Source of the DNA: Zymoseptoria tritici IPO323
Lineage: Eukaryota; Ascomycota; Dothideomycetes; Mycosphaerellales; Mycosphaerellaceae
Assembly: GCF_000219625.1 (NCBI RefSeq)
Contig: NC_018218.1
Span: 5,270,001-5,334,000 of the forward strand
Length of the DNA stretch: 64,000 nt
Direction of reading: 5' to 3'
The first letter of the stretch is position 1, and each line of letters starts with the position of its first letter. Under the pieces are notes generated by a model that worked only from the letters and a program-made list of their open reading frames with translations, did no database searches and had not been told where the DNA came from. Shown piece after piece: positions 11,426 to 22,389 of this stretch. The position numbers and the translations under genes are program-made.

Positions 11426-11959
11426 CGTTATTGCTGAGTATCAATGTGATGTGGGGAGTGGTAGAAGAAGGTGTATGAAATGAAATGGTCGTCTTCTTTC
11501 TTGTGTTCAAGCCAACATGATGACGACAGCGAAGTTGGCAAACAAAAAAGAGCCAGACGAAGAACAGCTCTTACCGTAGGTGTCGCTGAGATGTCCGTAC
11601 TCTGTACTCTGGTGTGGCAATATACGACTGTCCGCTACACGCCCAGTGAGTCCATTCGCAACATTGATACCAATTGATGGAGGAGCAGAGGAATGAGAAT
11701 GGGTTTGATTCGGAGCAATTCCGTCCCGTCGGCAATAGCGTCGGACTCGGATCATGGTCGCTCGTGCTTCGGGCCGTCGCATATTTCACCTAGGCTTCCC
11801 CCCACGCCGCCGACCTCGGCTTTGTCATCGCCTTCGAGAAATGGAATACCACCCGACTGAACCACTACCTCACCACGCATGAACACACTGTAGTCCCCTC
11901 GGTGTGCTTCACTCTACCTTACTCTTGTCCTCTCCCTCCCACCACTCTTCAACACCGCC
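11426..11959. promoter_or_regulatory. divergent promoter region
   Basis: 534 bases between two divergent starts. The 60 bases before the plus-strand ATG are strongly pyrimidine-rich (CTCTACC..TCTCCCTCCCACC), typical of fungal core promoters and leaders. Confidence 0.5.
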
Positions 11960-13156
11960 ATGCCTGAATTTCCCGCCCACGGCTCCCCAGGCTTCACGCC
12001 TCTTGCGGCTCCCCGCCCCCGCCATGCTCCCTCTGACTTGAACCTCGATGCCGACGACTTCTCCTCCGCTGCTCCGCCTCTCGTCAGCCCGGCGCTTACA
12101 CCTCCGCGCTCGCCCTTCACTGATAACATTCGTCGTGACCGACTGCCCAAGAGCATCCCCGTCGAGGCTGTCGAACAGCCTGTCGCGGACTCCAATACTC
12201 CCAAAGTCCTCGAAAAGCTGCCGCACGTCCAATGCGAAGTACGAGCACGAATCCCGACCACAACAGGCCAGGAGATGTTCCTTCACCTTTACACCAACGA
12301 CGCCGATAACAAAGAACACCTCGCTATTGTCTTTGGGCCACATATTCGCAGTCGAAGTCTCGATGCTCCACGACCGGGCGAAACCGAACGGGACCGTATG
12401 ATCCGCGGTGCATACACGGGCACTCTCTATCCTGGTCGCACACATTCCCGACTTGACGCCATCCGTCACGATGCCGGTGTTGTCACTCCTCGCTCACGCT
12501 CCAGCTCGTCCGCCGCCGACCCTGCGACCCTCACCCCACCCACCTCCGAATCCGACTGGTCCTATTCTCCCTCCTATCCCTCCGAACTCGGGCCTCCTTT
12601 GGTCCGAATCCACTCTGAATGCTATACTGGTGAAACAGTCTGGTCCGCGCGATGCGATTGCGGCGAACAACTCGACGAAGCCGCACGATTGATGTCCTTA
12701 CCCGCCGCGACGCCCGACGCTTCCTCCACAAATCTCAAACAACTGCACAATCTCCCTTCGTCCGGCGGCGTAATCGTCTACCTCCGACAAGAAGGTCGCG
12801 GAATCGGTCTCGGTGAGAAACTAAAAGCGTACAATCTGCAAGATCTGGGACACGATACAATGGAAGCGAATGTTTTGCTACGGCATCCAGGAGATGCGCG
12901 ATCATATGGGCTGGCGACAGCCATGCTATTAGATCTCGGGTTGGGAGGTGATCGAGGGATCAGGTTATTGACGAATAATCCGGAGAAGGTTAGGGCTGTG
13001 GAGGGTCCGGAGAAGCAGGTTAGAGTGGTGGAGAGAGTGCCGATGATTCCGTTGGCGTGGAGTTCAGGTGGAGAGAAGGGTGTGCAAGGGCCGGAGGTGG
13101 AAAGGTATATCTCGACGAAGATTGAGAAGTTTAAGCATATGTTCTCGAGTTCATGA
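11960..13156 (+). CDS. RIB1: GTP cyclohydrolase II, riboflavin biosynthesis
   Basis: A single exon encodes 398 residues. The enzyme opens GTP to 2,5-diamino-6-ribosylamino-pyrimidinone 5'-phosphate, the first step of riboflavin synthesis, in the cytosol. The zinc site is visible as [18 protein letters not shown] (Cys-x10-Cys-x-Cys) near residues 220-235. The catalytic block [19 protein letters not shown] is intact, followed by [12 protein letters not shown] and [10 protein letters not shown]. The first 85 residues are a low-complexity, Pro/Ala-rich extension not needed for catalysis. A Ser/Pro-rich stretch before the zinc site (about residues 175-200) is also usual in fungal members. The stop lies shortly after a normal C-terminus. 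Confidence 0.95.
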   Translation: MPEFPAHGSPGFTPLAAPRPRHAPSDLNLDADDFSSAAPPLVSPALTPPRSPFTDNIRRDRLPKSIPVEAVEQPVADSNTPKVLEKLPHVQCEVRARIPTTTGQEMFLHLYTNDADNKEHLAIVFGPHIRSRSLDAPRPGETERDRMIRGAYTGTLYPGRTHSRLDAIRHDAGVVTPRSRSSSSAADPATLTPPTSESDWSYSPSYPSELGPPLVRIHSECYTGETVWSARCDCGEQLDEAARLMSLPAATPDASSTNLKQLHNLPSSGGVIVYLRQEGRGIGLGEKLKAYNLQDLGHDTMEANVLLRHPGDARSYGLATAMLLDLGLGGDRGIRLLTNNPEKVRAVEGPEKQVRVVERVPMIPLAWSSGGEKGVQGPEVERYISTKIEKFKHMFSSS

Positions 13157-13948
13157 CGAAGGGCATGAAGGCATAGCTTTATCAGGGACAAGAAGGCACC
13201 GAATGGCAGACTGCCGAGGTAGAATCCATGGTCGGACGGACATGCTCTTGAATGAGTGGAACACCAAACCTCCAAGATGCCTTTTTCCGGGCTAAATACG
13301 GACGAAAAGGATTCTGCACGACCACCAGCAAGTTCCGAGTGGCTACAATGCCCATATGTCCGGTGGCAGCTGGTCGACGAAAGACCATACGCAAGCGACT
13401 TACTCAAAACCGAGATGTCACAACGAGCCAGTCCTGGTCAACCATGCCAACACGCCTACCACCAAGGAGCCAAAGGAGAGCGCTCTGGCCGTGACGTTTC
13501 AGCCGACGGGACGAGTGCGATCAATGGACAGAGTGAAAGAACTGAAGGAGAGGGCTGTCTGATCTACTAGACCGAAGATCTGATTGAACATCTCAGAACA
13601 TTGTTAGACGAGACTTGTACATACTTTTGTATATACAGAGCACACGCTACGGAGTGTACATATGCTGATATTTCGCTGTGACAATACTTGCGACTTCACA
13701 TACATATGCCTTGGTTGTCTTCCACGACCTTGGTTCATCCTTGAAACCAATATGAACCACGAAGTTTTTTGTTTGCGTGATCTTTGGACCCATGCCTAGT
13801 GACGTGACCCTGGTCTTCTTGCGCCATTGAGTTTACAAGGATGAACCAAAAGGCCCCAGCCCCAGCGGAACGAGCACCTCACCAGCTTCATGCAAAGTCG
13901 GAAAGTTGTTCATTCGTTCTCGTGGTTACTATTATCAGCCAACTAGAT
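13157..13948. other. intergenic gap between convergent genes
   Basis: 792 bases. A few open frames of 60-104 codons overlap each other in all three plus-strand frames with no recognisable protein. I see only 3' flanks here. Confidence 0.4.
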
Positions 13949-15412
13949 CTACACTTTCCTCCATCTCCACCATTCCGTCCAGATACTCTTCCTCCCCACC
14001 CTCCTCGCTCGATCCTCCATCGCCTCGCCTAAAGCACCCGTATCCACGACGTCCACCTCCTCGCCGTCACTCCCTTTACACCTCGCCAGCTCGTCCAGCT
14101 CGCCCATCTTCCACCCTCGCAGTAATACCAAACACACCGCCGCAGCGAAGTACATGAATCCGACGAACAGCTGCGTTCCGAGGTATGAACCCGTCCCGGA
14201 CACGATCTCGAGCGCAATGGGTTCGCTGAAAGTACATGGAAGGACGATGACCAGCCAGATTAAATTGAGAGCTGACGGGACGTATTTCAGACCCGTGATT
14301 TCTGCCGCCACGGGACCGATGGTCGCCCAAAATGTTCCCGCAACGGCACCGCCGATCAGAGCGAAGAAGATGAGGACGCCGTAGGAAGTCGCAGGAATCC
14401 AGATTGCGAAGCTGAACAGGCCGGCGAGGAAGGTCATCGCAGCGGCCATGTTGATGCGACCGATTGCATCTGAGAAGAATCCAATGGGAGGTCGTCCGAG
14501 TGCCTGACCGAGATTGAGGAGTGCCGAGACCACCGCTCCCTGAGAAGCCGACAGTCCAATCGCATTGGCGTAATTGGCCAGAGAGAAGATGAGAACCACG
14601 TACGCCAACATCGAGAACCACCCATACGCACACAGCAGGAGATACTCCGCCCTCTTAAACAACCTCCAATCAAAAGCATTCTGCCTCGAATTGAGAATCT
14701 TATTCCGATCCCGGATCAACAGCGCACAAATGACATTCACCCCCGTGGCCACAATCCCCAGCACGCGAAACGTCCACGCCAGTCCGATCGACTGCAACAT
14801 CGCGCCCGCCGCGAGAGAGTACACCAACCCTCCAAACCCGGACCCACTCGCGGAAATCGCATTCGCAAAAGACCTCTTCTTCGAAAACCATTGCGGCGGA
14901 ATCCCCACGCTGCCCACAAACAAGAACCCCATGCCAAACCCAAACGCCACGCCCTGGGATAGAAATAACTGCCAAATCGTCTTTGCGAAACTCGCGCCGA
15001 TCAGGCTCGCGCACTCCAGCACAATCCCGATGAACAACGTCGTCCGCGTTCCGTACTTTCGAGTGGTGATGGTCGCACAAGGTGAGATGAGCATGGCGGT
15101 GGAAATGGAGAGGGAGCCGACGAAGGCGTAGGAGAGCCGGCCGGCTCCCGGGAAAGTGTTGTTGCGGAGGTAGTGCGCGAGGAAGACGCCGTAGGAGGAG
15201 TTGAGGCCCCAGGTGTGGGCGTTTATCATGGCGCAGCAGAAGGTGCAGACCCAGCCGTAGCCGCCGTCGGGTGGAGGTGGGATTGTTGGTTGGGATGGGG
15301 AGGAGAAGGATTCTTTTGTTGGGGCAGAGGCATCGTTGTCGGAGGTGTGGTCTTTTTCGTCGTGGGAGTGGTCGGACGCGCTGGTTGATGGGAGGTCGTG
15401 GGAGTCCTTCAT
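13949..15412 (-). CDS. MFS transporter, monocarboxylate permease (MCT/Mch)-like
   Basis: A single exon encodes 487 residues. After an acidic Ser/His-rich cytosolic tail it has DGGYGWVCTFCCAMINAHTW, the signature at the first membrane segment of fungal MCT-like permeases. Twelve hydrophobic segments follow, with the central charged loop (RDRNKILNSRQNAFDWRLF) after segment 6. GFFSDAIGRINMA matches the loop 8-9 signature. Family members sit in the plasma membrane or vacuole; the fungal Mch proteins do not all transport lactate or pyruvate, so the substrate is open. Confidence 0.9.
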   Translation of the reverse strand: MKDSHDLPSTSASDHSHDEKDHTSDNDASAPTKESFSSPSQPTIPPPPDGGYGWVCTFCCAMINAHTWGLNSSYGVFLAHYLRNNTFPGAGRLSYAFVGSLSISTAMLISPCATITTRKYGTRTTLFIGIVLECASLIGASFAKTIWQLFLSQGVAFGFGMGFLFVGSVGIPPQWFSKKRSFANAISASGSGFGGLVYSLAAGAMLQSIGLAWTFRVLGIVATGVNVICALLIRDRNKILNSRQNAFDWRLFKRAEYLLLCAYGWFSMLAYVVLIFSLANYANAIGLSASQGAVVSALLNLGQALGRPPIGFFSDAIGRINMAAAMTFLAGLFSFAIWIPATSYGVLIFFALIGGAVAGTFWATIGPVAAEITGLKYVPSALNLIWLVIVLPCTFSEPIALEIVSGTGSYLGTQLFVGFMYFAAAVCLVLLRGWKMGELDELARCKGSDGEEVDVVDTGALGEAMEDRARRVGRKSIWTEWWRWRKV

Positions 15413-16055
15413 CTTGAATGCGCTCGGGCTGAAGAGCTGTCCTGCCCGGCGTGGGCTAGAGATGGTCGAAGAAGGCTGTCTACTTCAATTGTGAGGACGT
15501 GCTGTTGTTCCGTCACATACGTTCACGAACTTCTGATTAGTCGGATTGTAGAAGTCGAAGAGATGGAGTCATACGTTCAAGAAGGAAGAGCGAGGTCGCC
15601 TCTCCTCATGATTCGGCTACGCGGAGCGATGGCAGAAATGTGCCGTTCTTACCGAAGTAGGAACTTGACAAAAGCTTGTGCTGGGAGATCTTTGACGCGG
15701 AGGGAAATCGGACGAGTTTCGGGAAAGCCACACACTCGACGTTGGATGCTGATACTTAAGGTTACCTTACAGACTGTTCATGGTCTATAACCAAGTGCAG
15801 TATCGAGGTGACGTGTCGACGACAATCAATGCGGTTCTGCGCGTGCTTGCCGTTTGTGGAAAGAGAAATGAAGGCGCCTCGGCCCGTTTCGCCGAGCGGT
15901 GAGACGTCATTTATTTAGTTGCAGTGGTTGCAGCTGTCAGGACGGCACCGAAGACGTCTGGAGAACAGGCTGGCGTAATATGGATTTGTGATCGATGCAC
16001 ATGTCATGGTCCTCGTAACGAAAGACTTCAAGATGCAGAATGAGTGAGCACTTCG
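15413..16055. promoter_or_regulatory. upstream region of the MCT-like transporter
   Basis: 643 bases between the transporter start and the Sld3 stop. No coding frame was recognised. It must hold the transporter promoter and the Sld3 3' region. Confidence 0.4.
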
Positions 16056-18732
16056 TCAGCTCAACTCCTCATACTCTTCCTCATCCCACCCTAAAGCCCC
16101 ATATATGCTCTTCCCACCACTCCCCAGACCCGATCCCGCATCCCTTCCCACTATCGGCGAAGCCATCACCTGCGCCGGACTCGCCTCGACCCTTCTCAAT
16201 CCCACTGGCTGCCTCACCTTCGGCGTCTCCATCAAGCCAGGCATGCGCAGCGGGCGCGAGGGAGTCTCTGAGATGGGCGCAGCGGTGCGACGGACGGTAG
16301 GCGACTCCAGCAAAGTGCCTGGAGGTCTTGCCAAAGCTGCGGGCATGAACTTAGCAAACCCGCGGGAGGGCGTCTCTTCAATACTGGGCCCCGCAGTCCG
16401 GTGGGCGGTCTTTTGTGCGGTCTGAGGAATGGCAAAGGAGCTGCTTGGCACGACATCTGAGCTTCGTCCGGCGAAGAGTCTGGTCGAGGAGGCAGGTACG
16501 AGTTGAGTAGACTTCTCATCCGAGCCTCTGTTAGTCCGTCTTCGTGGCATAGGTGTGGCTTTGATGTGTCGCGGCGTGGCTGTAACTGCGACCGAAGTCT
16601 GGGCCGTCGGTCTTCGCTGCGAGTGGTTGGTGCTGGACGTCGTCTTGCCTCTGGCGATGGCTTTAGCGAAGCTCTCGTCTGCATTCTTGGCGACTTCCAC
16701 CACGGCAAGAGCTCTGTTGGGTTTTCTTAGCGTGCCGATAGCATCCTTGATTTGCTCCTGAACCTTGGCCTTCTTGCGTTTCTTTTCCTCGTTGGCTTGG
16801 GACATAGCTGAGAGATCGACCTCTCGCTTGTTGAAGGATACCTGTTGGAGGAGGCTGGCGCGTGGTTTGGGAAATGCTGGAACTTGCGGTTGCGATCTTG
16901 GCCTAGCGAGTGGGATTCTGTCAAGCGAAGGTAGTTCGACCTCTTCTTGCTTGATGAGTGGTGACAATGCGGCCGAGTCGGTAGCGGAGCGATGAAGCAG
17001 AGGAGGTCGCGTGCCAATACTGTTGAGCGTATCGGTTGATACACGTCCCAGCGGTTTTCTCGGCTTCTTTTCTGGCGCGCGACGTTCTGCTGGCTCTCCT
17101 GGCTTCCTAGACGCTGCTGATACGCGCTGCGAAGCAGGCTTCGGCACAGACGGACCGCCCAGTTTCTTGCTGGTCGAATTGGCTTGATCGGCGACCCGGC
17201 CTCCGTAGAATGGCAAGATGACCTCCGTACAGAAGCTCTTCAGATCATCACTCGTCTCGTCTTTCGAATCGCCGCTGCCATTGGCGCCGGGCTTGATTGG
17301 CGTGGTAGTCTCTAAGGAGTACCAAATGCAGAGGCGATCGATTAAGGATTCGAGCACAGCCGGCAGATCGACCTCCTTCTTCTTTCTCGGCTTCTTCTCA
17401 CCCGCCGCTTGCGATTCTTGCGCTTGCGAGTCCGCGTCTTGTGATTCATTGGCTGTCGACAACTCTGTGGAAGGTATTCCCGCCTCCAGAGCCAGTATCT
17501 CCAGTATCAGGATGATTTGCATAAACGTTTCTCGATTCCGTAATCGTGGTGAACGTCGCTTGAGCACAGCGTCTGTACTGTCGGCTGCATTTGGCGAACC
17601 TCCAGAGTCGTCGTCCTTCTGCCACCACTGCTCGACGTGGTCCTTTTCATCGACGAAAAAGCCAGACTTGTCTCTCTTCGCCTTCCACTTGCGCTTCCTT
17701 TTCGACTTGGGCTTCGTTGCAGAAGCCTCTGCGTCAAAGCTAGGCATCTCCTTCACGTGCTCAGCAATGACTTCTCGGTACTTCTTGTCCATCACTGAAG
17801 ACGACAAGATTGATCCGCGAAGGAACGTTACGAGCTCTGCCGGTGATGATGCGAACGCCGCCCTGGCTCGAGCTAATGGACCTTTAGTGAAGTATGCCAA
17901 AGGTGTCCTGGAGAGGTAGAGGGCATCCAGATAGTGTTTCGTCAACTCTTCAAGCGCCTCAGCTGGTATGGGAATCTTCAAGATATCAGGCTCCGCCGTA
18001 TCGAGGCTGTGCGGAAGCAGGGCTGGATCGTCAGGCATGACTAGAGATTGTCCTGCTGCCACGGCACTCCTTGGTCTCTGCATAGACAATGCCGGCAGAC
18101 ATCCTCGTACACTGTCACTGTGTATGTCCTCCGTCTTCTCCTCGACCGCCACAGACATCCACCAAGGTTGGCCAGAGTTCTCAAGCTTCAACGCGTGTCG
18201 TTTCCGTGGGGCCTGATCCGGTCGTACATCCATATTTGATCGTTGTTCGACGTCACCAGTCTTGACCCATGCTCCCAGCCGGCATAACGCATACCGTCGT
18301 CTCTGTACTCTCTCAATAGCGTATAGTCGTGCTTCTCCCTCATCTTCAACGACCAGTAAATTCGTCTCGTCTTGAAAATCATGACATGCCTCGAGTATCT
18401 GGACGTGGGCTGCGAACATCCGGCTACCACATTGTGCGGTGTCGAGGTATGCGAGTGGGAGGTTCGATCGTGATAGTAGACATAACGGCGTGAAAGTTCG
18501 TGGTTTCGCGAATGGGTCAGTAGAATCGGTCTGTTCACGTGTCAGCACTGATCTCCAAGTTGGTCTCCAAGCACCCTGAGAACGGCCATACTTGTATCGT
18601 GAACGGTCGTCTATCAATGGCGCATTGTAAGTCGTCTTCTCGTTTCCTCTTGCGCGTAAAGTCGTGTGCTTCGTGCCTCTCCACTTTCCCGTTCGTTGCA
18701 GTTGTTATGCATGCATCGTTATGAATGGACAT
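16056..18732 (-). CDS. SLD3: DNA replication regulator Sld3
   Basis: Two exons encode about 871 residues; the intron is 18531-18591 (61 nt, donor GTATGG, branch TGCTGAC). Sld3 binds Cdc45 and, once phosphorylated by CDK, recruits Dpb11 to licensed origins in the nucleus. The short first exon gives the typical start (FTRKRKREDD...RRPFTIQ) and joins in frame to KPRTFTPLCLLSRSNLPLAYL. The diagnostic block KHYLDALYLSRTPLAYFTKG lies near residue 240. The C-terminal half is basic, Ser/Pro-rich and probably disordered, with several S/TP sites that fit CDK control. Taking the long open frame alone would give a wrong N-terminus. Start chosen at 18732; an in-frame ATG at 18747 is the alternative. Confidence 0.87.
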
Positions 18733-19081
18733 GATCCTCAACAACAAGCATCGGCGATCGCCGTATCAATGGCATCGTAAGTCATAAAGTCGTTGTAGAG
18801 GTCGTGGAAACAAAGGCGGTCGCGAGATTTGAAGATGATGTTTGGCGAGGTGCTGGGATCGGTCGATTGACGCGCTCAGCAAATGTCGGGGAACGCGATG
18901 CCAAGCCAAGCGATTTGAGCAACCAGCTTCTTGCTCACCCCGCCATTGAGCATCCGTGGTTCACCATCACACGATCATCATCGTTCTGATAAAAGAGCAG
19001 CTATAGCTTCGAATCTACAAAGACAATGTAGGCGGGCACCTTTTCTTCCAAACTCTCATCCAACAAGACCACCCGCCCACC
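18733..19081. promoter_or_regulatory. divergent promoter between SLD3 and the 2EXR-like gene
   Basis: 349 bases with divergent starts on both sides. No specific motif was recognised. Confidence 0.4.
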
Positions 19082-20026
19082 ATGTCTAACAAGCCACGCC
19101 TCCTAACCTTCCCTAACGTCCTACCTACCATGGCCTCACTCCCATCTCGACCGCCACGCCGACAACCTCGTAGCATCCCTCCATTCCTCCGCCTCCCTCT
19201 CGAAATTCGAGAGGCCATCTACTCCTACCTTCTCCCTCGCGAGAACGTCTCCCACCCACTCCCCTCAGTCGGCATAACCTCCGTCAACCACCGACCGCCC
19301 ACCTCCTCCCTCCTCAACATCCATCCTCAAATCACCTCCGAGATTCTCTCCTACTTCTACGCCATCGCGACCTGGAAACTCGTCTTCTCCCACGCCTTCA
19401 ACTTCTTCCGCATCGATCCCGATCTCCGAAAACTCGAGCAGTCTCCGAGTCTATCCCACATCCGCAAAGTTGAAGTGGTCTTCTTCTGCGACGTGCTGCT
19501 GTTGAAGAGCTATCCCAGTTTCGGCGTGGAGAGCTTCTGCGCGGAAATTGAGAGGCGGGCATCGAGGGCTTGTGATGTGTTGAGAAAAGCGGAGAGATTG
19601 AATACGGTGATCGTCTCGTGGTGTGATTCTACGGACACGGGACACTGGGAGCAGAAGGCGAAGATCTTGGCGCCGTTGAGGAAGTTGAGTGAGGAGGAGG
19701 GAAGGAGGAGAAGGGTCCATTTCAGAATTGGTGATATCACCGGGCCGAAGGATATGGATCGGGCGACGTTTGTGGAGGCATTGCAAGAAGTGTTGGGCAC
19801 GAGCGATGGCTTGCGACGGAGTCTTGATGGCGCGAACGACGATGTGGACGACCCATCTTCCAAGTATCGCATGCTGGCCTTTGATGTGCGCCAAGAGCGA
19901 CATCGACTTGCAGGTCAACCTGGTGGGATCCCACGGATGGGCAGAGATCGCACTGGTTGGGGAGGCGCTCCTCCCTCCTTGGAAGCTCCGGCGGAAGAGG
20001 CGGAGGATCTTGCGGCGTTATCCTGA
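19082..20026 (+). CDS. 2EXR/F-box-like domain protein
   Basis: A single exon encodes 314 residues with a good start context (CCACCATGTCT). Near residue 40 it has RLPLEIREAIYSYLLP, the motif that opens a large group of fungal F-box-like/2EXR proteins. A short conserved part about returning hits (NIHPQITSEILSYFY) and a beta segment (HIRKVEVVFF) follow, as is usual. There is no recognisable C-terminal repeat domain. Such proteins may be substrate adaptors for ubiquitin ligases, but most are uncharacterised. The last 60 residues are low complexity and could be altered by an unrecognised intron. Confidence 0.7.
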   Translation: MSNKPRLLTFPNVLPTMASLPSRPPRRQPRSIPPFLRLPLEIREAIYSYLLPRENVSHPLPSVGITSVNHRPPTSSLLNIHPQITSEILSYFYAIATWKLVFSHAFNFFRIDPDLRKLEQSPSLSHIRKVEVVFFCDVLLLKSYPSFGVESFCAEIERRASRACDVLRKAERLNTVIVSWCDSTDTGHWEQKAKILAPLRKLSEEEGRRRRVHFRIGDITGPKDMDRATFVEALQEVLGTSDGLRRSLDGANDDVDDPSSKYRMLAFDVRQERHRLAGQPGGIPRMGRDRTGWGGAPPSLEAPAEEAEDLAALS

Positions 20027-20303
20027 GCTACAATGTGGCGAGAACGTATAGGATAACTGTCTGATCTGCGTCATTTCTCCATTGTGATCCCCCTTCGATC
20101 CTGCATTATGCTATTCGCATGGCAAGATCGGCATCCGCATCGTGTAGAAGTGTCGGTTCTGGGCATGGATTTGACTGGTCTTGGAGATGAGATCAATAGT
20201 GCTTCGCTTTTGCGTCTTCTTTAATGCTGTGACTGGATCTGCTGTCTATATATGCTGTCGATGTGTCAATATCTGGCTCTGTTGTCCGTTACCATCTTTT
20301 GTA

Positions 20304-21605
20304 TCAATACCCCTGAGGAGGATGTTGCCCGTCCGGGATCATAACTCCATTATTATAGTACATGTTCTTGGACGACTGCTGAGAAGAGTACTTGTCGACA
20401 ATGCTAGGCAGAACCGTGCGGCCGGTCGACGGAGACTTCGCATTCGTGTTGGGAACCGGATATGCGTTCTTCTGGCTGCTGCTGAAGGGTCCCGAGAACG
20501 AGCCGTTCAAGAACACGCTCGGATTGTCACCAGTCACGGCGTCCCAAGAGGTGTAGGTGTCACCCGTTGTGTCTGCAACGAGCTTGAAGACGTTGGCGCC
20601 GACGTCCCATCGTCCGAGCGTGTGCAAGTCCCAATTAGCTTCCACGGTAGCGATGTCCGAGTAGTGGTTATAGAACTGGGTATCCTTTGTGCCTTGTAGA
20701 GAGTCTGGGACGGCTCCTCCGAGCAGGATGCTGAAGACACGATTTCCGGTGTTGTACGTGTGATTCTCATCGAATGTCAGGAGAACCAATGTCCTGCTGT
20801 TGAAGTAGTCATTCGAGAGCAGCGGGTCGAGGAAATTGCGTGACCAGGTACCGGCCGTAGTCACAGAAGTGTCGTGGCCATCAGAAGTCATGTTTGGAGT
20901 AATAAACGACCATTGCGGGAGTCTCTGGTTGTTGAGATCCACGTAGAACTGAGTGAGGTTCTTCTGGTATGACAGGCGTCTTTGGGAGGTGTTGGCGTTG
21001 TAGATGACCGGTGGGTTGTGTTTGCGGACGTAGTCGTTCGCCTTGGTCTTCTGATTGACCCAGGCCTTGCCCTCGAAACCGCTGAATGGCATATCCTCTT
21101 GATACGTGCCCCACGAGATGCCCTTGTCCTCCAGCAGATCGACCACCGTAGATGTGTTGTCCGCAACTTGGTTGAAGTTATCATTGTCCATTCCAAAATT
21201 ATCACCTCCAATAGATGCGACATAGTTGGGCTCAGACCTGGAAGACCGATGTGAGCTGATGAATCTCAGCACGGGTTGGGCGAGTACTCACGGGTGGGTC
21301 ACAGCGAAATAGTTGGTAAGTGTGATCCCCTTGCTGGCCAAGTATGCGAGGTTAGAATCGCCGGCAGCCTTGTCGTAGTCTGTGTTTTCGAGCCAGATCT
21401 CGACGAATCTGTCGAACACTTTGCCTTGCTTGTACTGAGACTGTGGTGTACCGCTGTATGTTGGAGCAGTGGCTTGAGCTGCGGACACTGCAGCAGCGTC
21501 GGTGGCAGTGTATTTGTTCGGCTCATTGGTCTCGGATGCGGCATCAGATGTTTGCGCCCAGGCACACACGGCGCCCAAAGCCAGGAGAGCAACGTTGGTG
21601 ACCAT
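20304..21605 (-). CDS. secreted acid phosphatase, phosphoesterase family (PhoA-like)
   Basis: Two exons encode about 415 residues; the intron is 21238-21291. A signal peptide (MVTNVALLALGAVCAWA) leads into FVEIWLENTDYDKAAGD and the block YFAVTHPSEPNYVASIGGDN, where the intron interrupts the Pro codon. Later FITPNMTSDGHDT and VLLTFDENHTY supply the other expected metal-binding and catalytic regions of PF04185 phosphoesterases. Fungal members are phosphate-repressible acid phosphatases secreted or bound to the wall. Several NxT/NxS sites fit glycosylation. Regulation by phosphate is family knowledge, not seen here. Confidence 0.9.
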
Positions 21606-22389
21606 GGCTCGCAAGTTTGAGTATAGTATAAGGGCGAAGGAGTCGCAAAAGGTGTCGGGATGCTTCCAGCCCAAGACTACATATACTCCAGCCGTTTTGC
21701 TCAAGACCCACGGACGAAAATTCCATCTGCCACAGACTACCAGCCGGAACAGGAAGGTCAGTGCCATTGCCACGAGGTCGACTCCCGACTCCACGCCATG
21801 CGACGGTCATGTTGTCAATTCTGGTTGTTATTGGTTCTAGAGGGAAGACGCCACAACGCAGTGGTACCGACCATGGCAAGCCTTGCCACGAAAGGCTTCG
21901 TTGTGGCTAAGCTTCGAGCCGGAAAGGCCTATACTTCGAGCGGAGTCTTGACCGAGCTTTCATGTCGCCTACTTTGCTGGTGATCGAACACAAATAGTAG
22001 GGTGCGTGGTTGATGTGATGAGGTTGATTGGGTGTGCAGGAATGAGGCAAGGAGATCGGCGTGGCGCTAAGGATGAGGCTAAATGGGGACTCCCAACTCT
22101 GAAGACCTCGTTCTTCTTGCCGAACCACACGGAATTCTTTACTATTATCCGAATGCGCCAATGATGCAGTCGAAGGTCCTATGTCGCCCGCCGGACGAAA
22201 TCAAAGATCGACCCATGGACCCTCCTGATGCCGCAACTCCCGTTGTGTGCTTACCAAATGGCCACCATTCTTTCGTGGACTCGAAAGAGCACCGTCACTC
22301 ACATGTGCACTTGGGACTACCCGCTATCAGGACCTAGAGATTGATCAGGAGATGCAGAGTGCTGAAAGTGTGACCGGGACGAGTCGGCC
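21606..22389. promoter_or_regulatory. divergent promoter region, phosphatase / multicopper oxidase
   Basis: 784 bases between divergent starts. Short open frames are present but none resembles a protein family. It should carry both promoters. Confidence 0.4.
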
